Shown: one piece after another, positions 26,073 through 37,302 of the stretch | Layout of the letters: the number at the start of each line of letters is the position of its first letter | Position numbering within the stretch: the first letter of the stretch is position 1 | DNA from: CAVRAZ01 sp963719135 | GTDB taxonomy: Bacteria > Pseudomonadota > Gammaproteobacteria > DSM-19610 | DNA: 64,000 nt | Direction of reading: 5' to 3' | Assembly: GCA_963719135.1 (NCBI GenBank) | Contig: CAVRAZ010000001.1 | Coordinates: 620,001 to 684,000, forward strand | Translations under genes and position numbers: made by a program | Notes under the pieces: model-generated | Seen by the model: the letters and a program-made list of their open reading frames with translations, nothing else | What the model was told of the DNA's origin: nothing | The model's database searches: none

Positions 26073-26428
26073 GTAAACGAAATCCTCAGTATTCATTGCT
26101 CGATAGAAGTCAAGACTTCAAAATATCAGGGAGAAAAGCAGAACCTGAAAAGAAAAAAGAGGCTGGTCGACTCCTTGAGACGCTGGCCTCTTGCAAGCGC
26201 TTTTATACCAAGCGGGACCAAAGTCCGTCAACAAGATAAAATTGGCGGGCACTGCGATTCCGTTGAATCTGGACGGAAAACCGCCATCGATGCGAAAACC
26301 GACACGAACCGGAATGCGTTGGGCCGGCGTTCCGGCGATCGCGGTTTAATGAACGAAGAGACCGTACTCGAAGACCGTCGGGCCGCGTTGCTTGTGCCGG
26401 CCCGACGGCTCGATCGATGCAAGCGCCG
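26073..26428. other. Intergenic region between lon and hupB
   Basis: No gene is seen. It holds a hairpin (26375-26408: CCGTCGGGCC pairing with GGCCCGACGG) just after lon without a T tract. A terminator at 26151-26191 follows, then about 75 bases before hupB where its promoter must lie. No textbook -35/-10 pair stands out. Confidence 0.6.
26151..26191 (-). terminator. Rho-independent terminator downstream of lon
   Basis: On the minus strand AGAGGC (26191-26186) pairs with GCCTCT (26163-26158), with partial pairing inside, and a T6 run with further pyrimidines follows. It separates lon from the hupB transcript. Confidence 0.7.
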
Positions 26429-28873
26429 TCAGTGGGCGCGAACCGTTTTCGTCTTGCCGGTCTTCTTGGCCTTGACTTTGGATTCCGGTTTATTGGCTTC
26501 CTTGTCGCCGTCGTCGGACAACGGCACCGGCATGTGTTGCAGCGCAACCTGCAGCACCTCATCCATCCACTTGACGGGGCGGATGTCCAGCCTGTCCTTC
26601 ACGTTCTTCGGAATGTCGGCCAGGTCCTTGCGGTTTTCCTCGGGGATGATGACGACGTTGATGCCGCCGCGATGCGCCGCCAGCAACTTCTCCTTGAGGC
26701 CGCCGATGGGCAGCACTTCGCCGCGCAGCGTTATTTCGCCCGTCATCGCCACGTCCGCGCGCACCGGGATCTTGGTCAATGCCGAGACCAGCGCCGTGCA
26801 CATGCCGACACCGGCGCTCGGACCGTCCTTCGGGGTCGCCCCCTCCGGCACGTGAACGTGAATGTCGTACTTCTGGTAGAAATCCTCCTCGATGCCGAGC
26901 ACCAGCGCGCGGGTGCGCACGACGGTGGTCGCCGCCTGGATGGATTCCTGCATCACGTCGCCCAGTTGACCGGTGTGAATCAGGCGACCCTTGCCGTTGA
27001 CGATGGCCGCCTCGATAGACAGCAGTTCGCCGCCGACCTCGGTCCACGCGAGGCCGGTCACCTGGCCCACCTGATCCTTCGCTTCCGCGCGGCCGTAACG
27101 GAAACGCTTCACGCCGAGATACTTTTCGAGATTTCGCGGGGTCACCGCCACCGACCTGTCGTCGCCGGTCAGCAGAAGCTCCTTGACCACCTTGCGGCAG
27201 ATCTTGGAAATCTCGCGCTCCAGGTTGCGCACGCCGGCTTCACGCGTGTAGAAGCGCACGATGTCCCGGATGGCGTTTTCGCTGACGTTGATCTCGCTTT
27301 CCTTCAGTCCGTTGCCTTCGATCTGCTTGGCCAGCAGATAGCGGATCGCGATACTGATCTTTTCATCCTCGGTGTAGCCCGGAATGCGGATCACTTCCAT
27401 GCGGTCCAGCAGCGGCCCCGGAATGTTCAGGGTATTGGCCGTCGCCACGAACATCACGTCGGACAGGTCGAAGTCGACCTCGAGATAGTGATCGGCGAAG
27501 GTATGGTTCTGCTCCGGATCAAGTACCTCGAGCAGCGCCGAGGACGGATCGCCGCGGAAATCCATCGACATCTTGTCGATCTCATCCAACAGGAACAGCG
27601 GATTTCTCACGCCAATCTTGGACAGGTTCTGGATGATCTTGCCCGGCAGCGACCCGATATAGGTACGCCGGTGACCGCGAATCTCGGCCTCGTCGCGTAC
27701 GCCGCCCAACGACATGCGCGAGAACTTGCGGTTGGTCGCGCGCGCGATCGAACGACCCAGCGACGTCTTGCCGACGCCGGGCGGACCGACAAGACACAGG
27801 ATCGGGCCCTTCAGCTTGCGTACACGCTGCTGCACCGCGAGGTATTCGAGAATACGTTCCTTGACCTTTTCCAGACCGTAGTGATCCTCTTCCAGCACTT
27901 CCTCGGCACGCACGAGGTCGTGGCAGATCTTGGTCTTCTTTTTCCAGGGCACGCTCACCAGCCAGTCGATATAGTTGCGCACCACGGTCGCCTCGGCGGA
28001 CATGGGCGACATCATCTTCAGCTTGTTCAGCTCGGAATCGGCCTTGACGCGGGCTTCCTTGCTCATGCCCGCCTTCTCGATCTTGTCCTGCAGTTCCTCG
28101 ACTTCGTTCGGCACGTCCTCGAGTTCACCCAGTTCCTTCTGGATGGCTTTCATCTGTTCGTTGAGGTAATACTCGCGCTGGCTCTTCTCCATCTGCTGCT
28201 TCACGCGGCCGCGGATGCGCTTTTCGATCTGCAGCACGTCGATCTCGCCCTCGATGATGCCCATCAGATGTTCCAGGCGTTCGCGCACCGACTCGATCTC
28301 GAGGATGCGCTGCTTCTCGTCGAGCTTGAGCGCCATATGCGCGGCAATGGTGTCGGCCAGACGGCCGGCATCGTCGATGCCCGACAGCAACGTCAGGATT
28401 TCCGGCGGAACCTTCTTGTTCAACTTGACGTACTGATCGAACAACGCGAGCAGCGACCGCATCAGCACATCCGTTTCGCGCTCGGCTTCCTGATCCGGGG
28501 CGCGACGAACGGTGATCTGTGCGGAAAAATATTCATCGACGCTTTCGAAGCGTACGATCGATGCGCGCTCGGCGCCCTCGACCAGTACCTTGACGGTGCC
28601 GTCCGGCAGCTTGAGCAGTTGCAGAATGGTCGACAGTGTGCCGATCTCGTGAATGTCTTCGACCTGGGGATCGTCGACCTCGGCACTCTTCTGCGCAACC
28701 AGAAGAATCTTCTTGTCGTAATCCATCGCAGCCTCGAGCGCGTGGATCGACTTCTCCCGGCCGACGAACAGGGGGATGACCATGTGGGGATACACCACAA
28801 CATCCCTTAACGGCAGCACTGGCGTGACGACCGTCGGCTCGATGTTCTGGCTGGGATTTTCGTTTTGCTCCAT
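26429..28873 (-). CDS. lon: ATP-dependent Lon protease
   Basis: An 814-residue soluble hexameric protease for damaged and regulatory proteins. The N-terminal substrate domain (PVLPLRDVVVYPHMVIPLFV) fills about 17-215, with a coiled helical linker behind it. The AAA+ module has Walker A GPPGVGKTSLGRSIA near 361-375 and Walker B PLFLLDEIDKM. The protease domain has catalytic Ser in DGPSAGVGMC (about 684) and Lys in GGLKEKLLAAHRGG (about 727). The C-terminus is a basic Lys-rich tail. A sigma-32-like promoter at 28940-28969 lies about 70 bases upstream. Family length is about 780-820. Confidence 0.98.
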   Translation of the reverse strand: MEQNENPSQNIEPTVVTPVLPLRDVVVYPHMVIPLFVGREKSIHALEAAMDYDKKILLVAQKSAEVDDPQVEDIHEIGTLSTILQLLKLPDGTVKVLVEGAERASIVRFESVDEYFSAQITVRRAPDQEAERETDVLMRSLLALFDQYVKLNKKVPPEILTLLSGIDDAGRLADTIAAHMALKLDEKQRILEIESVRERLEHLMGIIEGEIDVLQIEKRIRGRVKQQMEKSQREYYLNEQMKAIQKELGELEDVPNEVEELQDKIEKAGMSKEARVKADSELNKLKMMSPMSAEATVVRNYIDWLVSVPWKKKTKICHDLVRAEEVLEEDHYGLEKVKERILEYLAVQQRVRKLKGPILCLVGPPGVGKTSLGRSIARATNRKFSRMSLGGVRDEAEIRGHRRTYIGSLPGKIIQNLSKIGVRNPLFLLDEIDKMSMDFRGDPSSALLEVLDPEQNHTFADHYLEVDFDLSDVMFVATANTLNIPGPLLDRMEVIRIPGYTEDEKISIAIRYLLAKQIEGNGLKESEINVSENAIRDIVRFYTREAGVRNLEREISKICRKVVKELLLTGDDRSVAVTPRNLEKYLGVKRFRYGRAEAKDQVGQVTGLAWTEVGGELLSIEAAIVNGKGRLIHTGQLGDVMQESIQAATTVVRTRALVLGIEEDFYQKYDIHVHVPEGATPKDGPSAGVGMCTALVSALTKIPVRADVAMTGEITLRGEVLPIGGLKEKLLAAHRGGINVVIIPEENRKDLADIPKNVKDRLDIRPVKWMDEVLQVALQHMPVPLSDDGDKEANKPESKVKAKKTGKTKTVRAH

Positions 28874-28939
28874 CTAGCAGTATCCTCTTGAAGAGTCCAG
28901 TCGGTGTTACACTTGGGTCAGTCCCGACTTAAGACCGGT

Positions 28940-28969
28940 AAATGGGGTCGCCGTTCAACGGTTTCAATG
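28940..28969 (-). promoter_or_regulatory. Sigma-32 (heat-shock) type promoter for lon
   Basis: On the minus strand CATTGAAA is followed after 14 bases by CCCCATTT. The consensus is CTTGAAA, a 13-17 base spacer and CCCCATNT, so the -10 part is perfect and the -35 part differs only at its front. It ends about 67 bases before the lon ATG. Heat-shock control of lon is established in Escherichia coli. Confidence 0.75.
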
Positions 28970-29131
28970 GCGGGTTTCCGGCATACACAGCTAAAACTGC
29001 AAGAAGCGAGCCACCCCCTGAGACTGTGTTTCGGATGGGGGTTCAGTAATTATACCCCGAACCAATGGCGCGCGCCGGACCCCGTGGCCGGTCGCCCGCT
29101 TGGCAATGGAATTCGTGCTATGGACGGGATT

Positions 29132-30415
29132 TCAGTCGGATGCCGCGCCGGCGCGCTGGCTCTGCTCCGGTGCATCGTAGAGCAGATAGGGTGCAGATTC
29201 CCCGGCGATCGCCCGCTCGTCGACCACGACCTTCTTCACGTTCTCCAGCGAAGGCAGCTCGTACATGGTGTCTAGCAACACGTTCTCGAGAATTGTCCGC
29301 AGGCCGCGCGCCCCGGTCTTGCGCGCCATCGCCTTGCGTGCGACGGCGCGCAGCGCCTCCTCGCGGAACTCGATCTGGACGCCTTCCATCTGAAACAGCT
29401 TGGCGTACTGCTTGGTCAGGGCGTTGCGCGGCTCGGTGAGAATCGAAATCAGGGCGTCTTCATCCAGCTCTTCCAGCGTGGCGACCACCGGCAGACGACC
29501 GACGAACTCGGGTATCAGTCCGTACTTGATCAGGTCTTCCGGCTCGACTTCGCACAGGATCTCGCCGACATTGCGCTTGTCGTCCTTGGACTTGACCTCG
29601 GCGGAAAAACCGATGCCGCCCTTGGTCGAACGCTGATTGATGATCTTTTCTAGCCCCGAAAACGCGCCGCCGACGATGAACAGGATATTCGAGGTGTCGA
29701 CCTGCAGAAATTCCTGCTGGGGATGCTTGCGGCCGCCCTGGGGCGGCACCGACGCGACCGTGCCTTCGATCAGCTTCAGCAAAGCCTGCTGAACGCCTTC
29801 ACCGGAGACGTCCCGGGTGATCGACGGGTTGTCGGATTTGCGCGAAATCTTGTCGATTTCGTCAATGTAAACGATGCCGGTCTGCGCCTTTTCAACGTCA
29901 TAGTCGCATTTCTGCAGCAGCTTCTGAATGATGTTTTCGACATCCTCGCCCACGTAGCCCGCTTCGGTCAAAGTGGTCGCGTCGGCGATCGTAAAGGGCA
30001 CGTTCAGAAGCCGGGCCAGCGTCTCGGCCAACAGCGTCTTACCGGACCCGGTGGGCCCGATCAGGAGAATATTGCTCTTGGAAAGCTCGACGTCGTCTTT
30101 CTTCCGCTCCGCTTCCAGCCGTTTGTAGTGGTTGTAGACCGCAACGGACAGCACCTTCTTGGCGTTGTTCTGACCGATCACGTATTCATCGAGCACTGCC
30201 TTGATTTCGTGCGGCTTGGGCAGTTTGTTTCCGCCGGTTCCGGATTTCTCCGACATCTCCTCGCGAATGATGTCGTTGCAAAGCTCGACGCATTCGTCGC
30301 AGATGAATACCGACGGACCCGCGATCAACTTGCGCACTTCGTGTTGACTCTTTCCGCAAAAAGAGCAGTACAGAAGCTTGCCGTCGTCTCCTTTACCGTC
30401 TCGATCGCTACTCAT
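29132..30415 (-). CDS. clpX: ATP-dependent Clp protease, unfoldase subunit ClpX
   Basis: A 427-residue AAA+ unfoldase that feeds substrates to ClpP. The N-terminal zinc finger has CSFCGKSQHEV and FICDECVELC (four Cys, about 17-46). Walker A is LIGPTGSGKTLLAETLA (about 122-138), Walker B IVYIDEIDKI. The pore loop AGYVGEDVE and the IGF-type loop for ClpP docking (KGGIGFSAEV) are visible. It lies 129 bases after clpP in the tig-clpP-clpX order. Confidence 0.98.
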   Translation of the reverse strand: MSSDRDGKGDDGKLLYCSFCGKSQHEVRKLIAGPSVFICDECVELCNDIIREEMSEKSGTGGNKLPKPHEIKAVLDEYVIGQNNAKKVLSVAVYNHYKRLEAERKKDDVELSKSNILLIGPTGSGKTLLAETLARLLNVPFTIADATTLTEAGYVGEDVENIIQKLLQKCDYDVEKAQTGIVYIDEIDKISRKSDNPSITRDVSGEGVQQALLKLIEGTVASVPPQGGRKHPQQEFLQVDTSNILFIVGGAFSGLEKIINQRSTKGGIGFSAEVKSKDDKRNVGEILCEVEPEDLIKYGLIPEFVGRLPVVATLEELDEDALISILTEPRNALTKQYAKLFQMEGVQIEFREEALRAVARKAMARKTGARGLRTILENVLLDTMYELPSLENVKKVVVDERAIAGESAPYLLYDAPEQSQRAGAASD

Positions 30416-30544
30416 TCTTTGCCACCCTCGGTCTGTCGAGCACTCACATGCCGATATTCAACTACGTCCCTGCACCGATGACAAGCAATTCCGGCGCGCA
30501 TTTGCGGTTTTTCGCCTCGCTTGACGAGAAGCCCGGCGGCGAAC

Positions 30545-31192
30545 TCAGCCGGCCTCACTCAGTTCGCCTCGGGAAACGAGGATCTCGTCGATCAACCCAT
30601 AATCCTTCGACTGCTGGGCCCCCAGGAAGTTATCCCGATCCGTATCCATCTGAATACGTTCGAGCGACTGCCCCGTATGCTTGGCCAGAATCTGATTCAG
30701 CCGCTCGCGGACCAGCAGAATTTCCCGGGCGTGGATGTCGATGTCGGACGCCTGGCCCTGGAACCCGCCGAGCGGCTGATGGATCATCATCCGCGAGTGC
30801 GTCAGGCAGTACCGTTTGCCCTTGGCCCCGCCCGCCAGCAGCACGGCGCCCATGCTCGCCGCCTGGCCGATGCACATGGTGCTGACGTCCGCCTTGACGA
30901 ACTGCATCGTGTCGTAGATCGCCAGCCCCGCGGTTACCGCGCCGCCCGGTGAATTGATGTACAGGTGGATGTCCTTCTCGGGATTCTCGGATTCCAGAAA
31001 GAGCAACTGGGCCACCACCACGTTGGCCATGTAGTCCTCGATCGGCCCCACGACAAATACCACCCGCTCCTTGAGCAGACGTGAATAGATATCGTAGGCC
31101 CGCTCACCCCGGGCGGTCTGCTCGATCACCATCGGAACCAGGTTTAACGCCTGGATCCCGCCGGCCCCGGATCTGGTCATGCTATCGGACAT
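30545..31192 (-). CDS. clpP: ATP-dependent Clp protease, proteolytic subunit ClpP
   Basis: A 215-residue serine protease subunit of the 14-mer. The active site is Ser in GQAASMGAVLLAGG (about 111), His in HSRMMIHQPLGGFQG (about 136) and Asp in QMDTDRDNFLGA. The ATG at 31192 follows AAAGGAACAGC; an upstream extension in frame is not protein-like. It starts 32 bases after the trigger factor stop and is probably co-transcribed with tig and clpX. Confidence 0.98.
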   Translation of the reverse strand: MSDSMTRSGAGGIQALNLVPMVIEQTARGERAYDIYSRLLKERVVFVVGPIEDYMANVVVAQLLFLESENPEKDIHLYINSPGGAVTAGLAIYDTMQFVKADVSTMCIGQAASMGAVLLAGGAKGKRYCLTHSRMMIHQPLGGFQGQASDIDIHAREILLVRERLNQILAKHTGQSLERIQMDTDRDNFLGAQQSKDYGLIDEILVSRGELSEAG

Positions 31193-31224
31193 GGATGCTG
31201 TTCCTTTATGCGTATCAAATGGCC

Positions 31225-32496
31225 TCACGACGCCATCATTTCGTCGAAACTTACTTGTTTCTCGGTAACCTTCGTTCTGCCCAAAACCCACTCGACCACC
31301 ACATCCTCCATGACGAAGGTCTGTATGCCCGTCAGCATTTCCTGGTTGCCGTAATACCACTTTACCACTTCGTCGGGCTTTTCGTAGGACGCCGCTATCG
31401 ACTCAATGGTTTCTCTGACCTTGTTCTGATCGATCGCCAGCCGATTCTGCCGGACGATCTCGCCGATCAACAACCCGAGCGCCACGCGCCGCTGCGCTTC
31501 AGTCTTCACCCGCATCTCGTCCTCAGCACGCTTGTCGGCAGCGCCCCTGGCATCCTTGACGAGCGCCTTGATTTCGCTCTGAATTAACGAAGCCGGCAGT
31601 TCCAGCTCGACCTTCTCGAGCAAGCAGTCGAAAACGCTGTTCTTGAGGCGCGCGCGGATCGCCGCGTTCAATTCCCGCGCCATATTCCCGCGCACTTCCC
31701 GACGCAACGTCTCGATATCCGCCACGCCGAAGGACTTGGCAAACTCATCGCTCAGTTCCGGCAACACCGATTCCGCGACACTGTTTACCTTCACCTCGAA
31801 CTGCGCTGTCTTGCCGGCTACCGCTTTCGAGGCGTAGTTCTCGGGGAAAGTCACCGTCAACGTGCGCGACTCGCCCGCGGCGGCGCCGGTCAATTGCTCT
31901 TCGAATCCGGGGATCATGGCGCCCGAGCCGATTTCGACCGGGACCTGTTTGGCTTTGTTTCCGGAAAAGTCCTGCCCGTCGATCATGCCGTGAAAGTCGA
32001 TGTTCACGCGATCGCCCGAGCGCGCGGGACGCTCGACCGTTGTCCAGGTCGTCCGCTGCCTGCGCAGCTTTTCCATCATGGCGGCCAGGTCATCTTCCGT
32101 GACCGTCGCCACCGGCCGCTCCACTTCCAGGTCACCAAGCGACGGAATTTGAATCTCCGGATATATCTCGAAAGTCGCGACGTACTCGAGGGCCTGGCCG
32201 GGATTGTCGACGGTCTTCTGAATGTCGGGCTCGCCGACGGGTCGCAGGTTTTTCTGCACCAGCGCCTGCTCGTAACTCGATGCGATCAGCTCGCCCGTTG
32301 CTTCGTCCCGCACCTGCGCGCCGTAGCGCTTCACGACCACGCTGAATGGCACTTTGCCCGGACGAAAGCCGTCCAGACGCACCCTGCGCGAAAGTTGTTG
32401 AAGCCTGGCCTTGACCTGCTGGTCAATCTGTTCGGAAGGCAACTGAACTTTCATGCGGCGTTCCAGTTTACCCGTGTTCTCTACCGAGACTTCCAT
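31225..32496 (-). CDS. tig: Trigger factor
   Basis: A 423-residue ribosome-associated chaperone. The N-terminal ribosome-binding domain has the signature LDGFRPGKVP (about 41-50; family GFRxGKxP). The FKBP-like PPIase domain (SGDRVNIDFHGMIDGQDFSG ... MIPGFEEQLTGA) covers about 152-245, and the C-terminal helical arms the rest. GAGGGG lies before the ATG. It is the first gene of the tig-clpP-clpX group. Slightly shorter than the E. coli protein (432), mainly at the C-terminus. Confidence 0.97.
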   Translation of the reverse strand: MEVSVENTGKLERRMKVQLPSEQIDQQVKARLQQLSRRVRLDGFRPGKVPFSVVVKRYGAQVRDEATGELIASSYEQALVQKNLRPVGEPDIQKTVDNPGQALEYVATFEIYPEIQIPSLGDLEVERPVATVTEDDLAAMMEKLRRQRTTWTTVERPARSGDRVNIDFHGMIDGQDFSGNKAKQVPVEIGSGAMIPGFEEQLTGAAAGESRTLTVTFPENYASKAVAGKTAQFEVKVNSVAESVLPELSDEFAKSFGVADIETLRREVRGNMARELNAAIRARLKNSVFDCLLEKVELELPASLIQSEIKALVKDARGAADKRAEDEMRVKTEAQRRVALGLLIGEIVRQNRLAIDQNKVRETIESIAASYEKPDEVVKWYYGNQEMLTGIQTFVMEDVVVEWVLGRTKVTEKQVSFDEMMAS

Positions 32497-32571
32497 TGCG
32501 ACCCCTCATCGAAATTTGGCTCAATCGCCCCGTTGCGCCAAACCGGCACGCGACGGAGACAACGTAGTTCT

Positions 32572-32656
32572 TGGTGCGAAAGGAGAGACTCGAACTCTCA
32601 CGGGAAAGCCCACTGGAACCTAAATCCAGCGCGTCTACCAGTTCCGCCACTTTCGC
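32572..32656 (-). tRNA. tRNA-Leu (TAG)
   Basis: On the minus strand GCGAAAG pairs with CTTTCGC. The anticodon loop TTTAGGT lies between CTGGA and TCCAG, giving TAG. A long variable arm is present, as expected for leucine. Discriminator A and an encoded CCA follow. Length is 85 bases. It is the gene furthest upstream of tig in the tRNA group. Confidence 0.96.
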
Positions 32657-32774
32657 CATGACCGCCTTTGGCCGTCACCTGACAAGTGATTATAACGTCT
32701 AAAAATTTCCAGGATAAGCCCGTGGTGGCGAAGGAATTTGCGGCCCGGCCGGCAGGCCGCGCGGTGAGGGGAAG

Positions 32775-32850
32775 TGGTGGGCCGTATAGGAATCGAACCT
32801 ATAACCAATGGATTAAGAGTCCACTGCTCTACCAATTGAGCTAACGGCCC
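32775..32850 (-). tRNA. tRNA-Lys (CTT)
   Basis: On the minus strand GGGCCGT pairs with ACGGCCC. D arm TAGCTCAATTGGTAGAGCA, anticodon loop CTCTTAA with CTT. CCA is encoded. Length is 76 bases. Confidence 0.96.
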
Positions 32851-32887
32851 TGGAGCTGGCGTGCCTACCAGAGGTCACGCTGGTTAC

Positions 32888-32964
32888 TGGGGCGAGCGAC
32901 GGGAATCGAACCCGCGACCACAGGAGCCACAATCCTGTGCTCTACCAACTGAGCTACACCCGCC
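32888..32964 (-). tRNA. tRNA-His (GTG)
   Basis: On the minus strand GCGGGTG pairs with CGCTCGC, leaving an encoded G at position -1 opposite C73, the identity pair of tRNA-His. The anticodon loop TTGTGGC carries GTG. CCA is encoded. Length is 77 bases including G-1. Confidence 0.96.
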
Positions 32965-33097
32965 ATTAATCTATTAATATCAGATAACTACCTCATATAA
33001 TTTATCTGACTCTTTAACAAAAACCCGATCGATCCATCCTCGGGGATCTCTCCGGGCGGCTGCATAGTCTGCGTCCGGCCTTGTGTTCCACATCGAG

Positions 33098-33174
<77 letters not shown>

Positions 33175-33362
33175 GAATGATCTCTGCACGGTCAGCGTCA
33201 GCGAGAGGCGGCCGCCCGGCACGCGCAACCAACCTCGGGCAGGAAATGTCGGGCTGTGCTTTGGGCTCGACGCCCCTCCGTCACCGGTGTGTACGGATCG
33301 CCGGCCGGTCGCTGATTCAGCCGCTCACACGGCCGGCTCCCCGCTCCAGCCCCGAGCCTGTC

Positions 33363-33439
33363 TGGTCGGGGTAGAGGGATTCGAACCCCCGACATCCTGC
33401 TCCCAAAGCAGGCGCGCTACCAGACTGCGCTATACCCCG
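33363..33439 (-). tRNA. tRNA-Pro (TGG)
   Basis: On the minus strand CGGGGTA pairs with TACCCCG. The anticodon loop TTTGGGA gives TGG. D arm TAGCGCAGTCTGGTAGCGC is typical of proline tRNA. CCA is encoded. Length is 77 bases. It is probably the first of the five tRNAs transcribed towards tig. Confidence 0.96.
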
Positions 33440-33622
33440 TGAAAGACAGCCGCAGGTTGCTGGCAACACCGCACCGAACGGGCCAGCGATAATACGGACG
33501 ACAGCCCTCCCAGTCAATTGCGCACAGGCGTCGGCGAAGTATAACAGACATCGCCGATTCGCTTGTAGTCACGCAGACTTGCATGCGAAAATTTCTGTTT
33601 ACACGCCCTTCTCACACCGACC

Positions 33623-34482
<860 letters not shown>

Positions 34483-34486
<4 letters not shown>

Positions 34487-36925
34487 GTAACCAGCGTCAG
34501 CATTACACCCTTGCGGTGGTTCTCCGCCATTACGGCAAGGGGCAAGGGCCGTGCGATCGCGTGTCCCTGGTAATAATCCACACCCAGCGTGCGAATCGCC
34601 GCCCGCGTCTCTTCGTTCTCGACCATTTCGGCGATGGTGACAACGCCCATGGCATGCGCGAGTTCGTTGACGGCCCGCACCATCGCGGCGTCGATATGGT
34701 TGCGTTCCATGTTCTTCACGAAGATGCCGTCCAGCTTGACGTAATCCATACCCAGCTCCTTCAGCCGACTGATGGACGTCAAATCCTCCGCCAAAGTCGT
34801 CCAGCGCGAACCGGCACCCACGATTCCTGAGACGCTTTATCGCACCGGCGACGCCGCGCATGTTGGAGATGACCGCCCGCTCCGATACCTCGAAACACAA
34901 CTCCACCGGACCGAGCCGAGCCTGCGCCAGGCGGTGCTCCAGATAGTCCACGAAATCAACGTCGCACAGCGACTGGCCGGACAAGTTGATCAGGCACACG
35001 GCCGGCGCGCCGAACTGGTGCTCGCCGAGGAAGGAGATGGCGCTGCTAACGACCCATCGATCCACTTCCGGCATCAACCGATAGCGCTCCGCCGCCGGAA
35101 TGAACGCCATCGGCAGTACCACCTCATTGCCGCGCTGCATGCGCAGGAGCAGTTCGTAATGGGCGCGCACCGTGACGGCCGGATTGGCCGGCTGGATAGG
35201 CTGAAAGTACAGCGTAAAGCGGTCCTCGTCCAGCGCCATGCGGATTTCAGACAGCCAGTTCATTTCGATCCGCCGCTTGGCGATCTCGGAGTCGCTGGGC
35301 GTATGAATGTGAATGCGGTTGCGCCCCCCGTCCTTGGCTGCATAGCACGCCATGTCCGCGGTGCCCATCAATTCCCCGCCGGTGCGCGACCCGGAATTGA
35401 TTTCCACAATGCCGATACTCGCGCCGACCTCGAAGCTGCGCTCGTCGTGCTGGAAACGGAAGGATGCCAGGGCGGTCCGCATACTGTCCGCGATACGCGC
35501 TGCCTGCTTCAGTCCGCAGTGGGTCAGCAGAACGCCGAACTCGTCACCGCCCAGCCGCGCCAGCACATCGGCATCCCGCACCTGGCTCTGCAGCAGTTCG
35601 GCGAGCTGCCTGAGCAGCTCGTCACCGGCGCTGTGACCGCACATGTCGTTGACCACCTTGAACTGGTCGAGGTCGACGTAACAGAGCGCGTGCTGACTGT
35701 CGTGTTCGCGGGCTTCATCGATCAGACGCGACAACTGGGTCTCGAATTCGCGGCGGTTGTAGAGGCCGGTCAGTGGATCATGGTTCGCCTGATATGAAAG
35801 ACGCTGGGCCATGCGCCGCGTCTGGCTGACATCGCGAAACACCATGACCGCCCCTATCAGGACCTGATGCTGATCGAAAATGGGCGCGGCCGATTCCGAC
35901 ACGGGAACATAGGCGCCGTCGCGTCGCAACATGAGCTTCTGCCGTTCGCACACGACGGTCTCGCCGTCGGCCATGCAGCGATCCACGGTGCTGTTCAGCG
36001 GTTTGCCGGTCAGTTCCTCGACGAAGCGCAGCAGCGTATGATGCGCACAACCGGCCGCGTCGCTCAACGGCCACCCGGTCAGTTGTTCCGCGATCGGATT
36101 CATGTACTCGATGTTCCCGCCGGCGTTGGTGGTGATGACGGCGTCCCCGATCGAGTGCAGCGTGACGACCGCCTTTTCCTTCTCTTCATGCAGTTTCCGC
36201 TCCGCGTCGCTGACGTGCACCAGCGCGCTGTTGAGCGCGTTGCGCTGCTCCATCGAATAGTCGAGCGCGCGGTTGATGAAACGACCCAGGTAGGCGAATT
36301 CGTCATCGGAGGTCTCCTGGAAGCGCGCCTGTTCATCACCGTCGGATATCGCAAGCGCGGTGTGGACCATGCGCCGGAACGGCTTGGCCAGAATAACGTT
36401 GAGGATACGCTGAAGCACGAGACCGAAGATGACGAACAGCCCGCCCATCGCCAGCACTATGTTCCGGCGCCGCTCGAGCATGACGAGTTCCACGGAGTCC
36501 TGACAGAACGTCATCTGCGCCTGTCTGACGCCGCCGCCGTCGCGCGCCGGTAACAGCAAGGGCCGCTTGAAGCAATCCATCTGATCGCTGTGCCGTCCGA
36601 CTTCAATGATCTGCCCGTCCGAATCCACAGACACTGAATGCATCCCAGGAATCAGACCCAGCCGGCTACGCGTGAAGCCGGCCAGATCCGCGGCGCTCAG
36701 TCCCGGGTTCCTGATGATCTCCTGGTCGATTTCGGCGACCAGGAGATCGACTGCTGCGCGCTGCGGCTCGCCGATGTGCCGTTCTTCATTGCCGATGGCA
36801 AACACCGTAAACAGCAGGCCGACGGCGACGAGCCCCCAGAACACGATGCCCGACACGCGGGTGGGCAGCGTCGTGATTGCCGCGAAATCGAAATCGGGCC
36901 TGTCCGACGGCGTTTCGTCGCTCAT
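34483..36925 (-). pseudogene. Membrane GGDEF/EAL regulator with PAS domain, frameshifted in EAL
   Basis: A c-di-GMP enzyme of about 813 residues if joined. TM1 is at about 27-46, a periplasmic sensor region follows with two Cys, and TM2 is at about 145-165. A PAS domain (DAVITTNAGGNIEYMNPIAEQL) comes next, then GGDEF with intact LARLGGDEFGVLL. The EAL domain begins YELLLRMQ, so the EAL triplet reads ELL. After RFALDDFGGGF near 34779 the frame is lost; dropping one G from TTTGACG gives GFTSISRLKELGMDYVKLDG and the remaining 100 residues to MLTLVT. Cyclase activity could survive without the tail. The ATG overlaps the upstream membrane gene as ATGA. Confidence 0.87.
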
Positions 36926-37302
36926 TTGAAGCCGCGTGCCCGAATCATCATCAGCAGAGGACACACACCGCTGACGCCCGCCCCGAGCATCGTGAAACCG
37001 ATGAACCAGGGAAGCCACCAAAGTGCATCCGAATATAGAAAGCTGCTGACGAACAGGACCGACGCAGCGAGCAGCCTCAGCAGGCGCTCCGCCTCGAAAC
37101 CGAAAGGAATCGCCGCCTGGGCCACGTGGAGATCGGAAACCGGCAGACCGCGGACACGCGACAGGAAACGCGTCAGCCGCCAGTCGGAAACACCTTCCAG
37201 CGCAAGATACAGGATGGTCGCGGCGATTCCGGACGGCTGCGCAAAATACAGACAGCCGAGCACCACGATCCCGAGTACCAGCCGGAACTGCCGCTCTGTC
37301 AT
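36922..37302 (-). CDS. Small inner-membrane protein, DUF2892-like at its C-terminus
   Basis: A 126-residue protein with three or four hydrophobic segments: FRLVLGIVVLGCLYFA (about 6-21), a weaker one near 22-35, LLRLLAASVLFVSSFLY (about 72-88), and WLPWFIGFTMLGAGVSGVCPL (about 93-113). The end SGVCPLLMMIRARGF matches the G-x-CP motif of the YgaP/DUF2892 membrane domain. It starts the two-gene unit with the GGDEF/EAL regulator (ATGA overlap), so it may sense or localise that enzyme. No enzymatic domain is present. The function is unknown. Confidence 0.75.
   Translation of the reverse strand: MTERQFRLVLGIVVLGCLYFAQPSGIAATILYLALEGVSDWRLTRFLSRVRGLPVSDLHVAQAAIPFGFEAERLLRLLAASVLFVSSFLYSDALWWLPWFIGFTMLGAGVSGVCPLLMMIRARGFK

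Noticed and set aside
26417..28810. A 797-codon plus-strand open frame
   Set aside because: It is the mirror of lon with the usual His/Gln/Asp-rich shadow composition, and no ribosome site.
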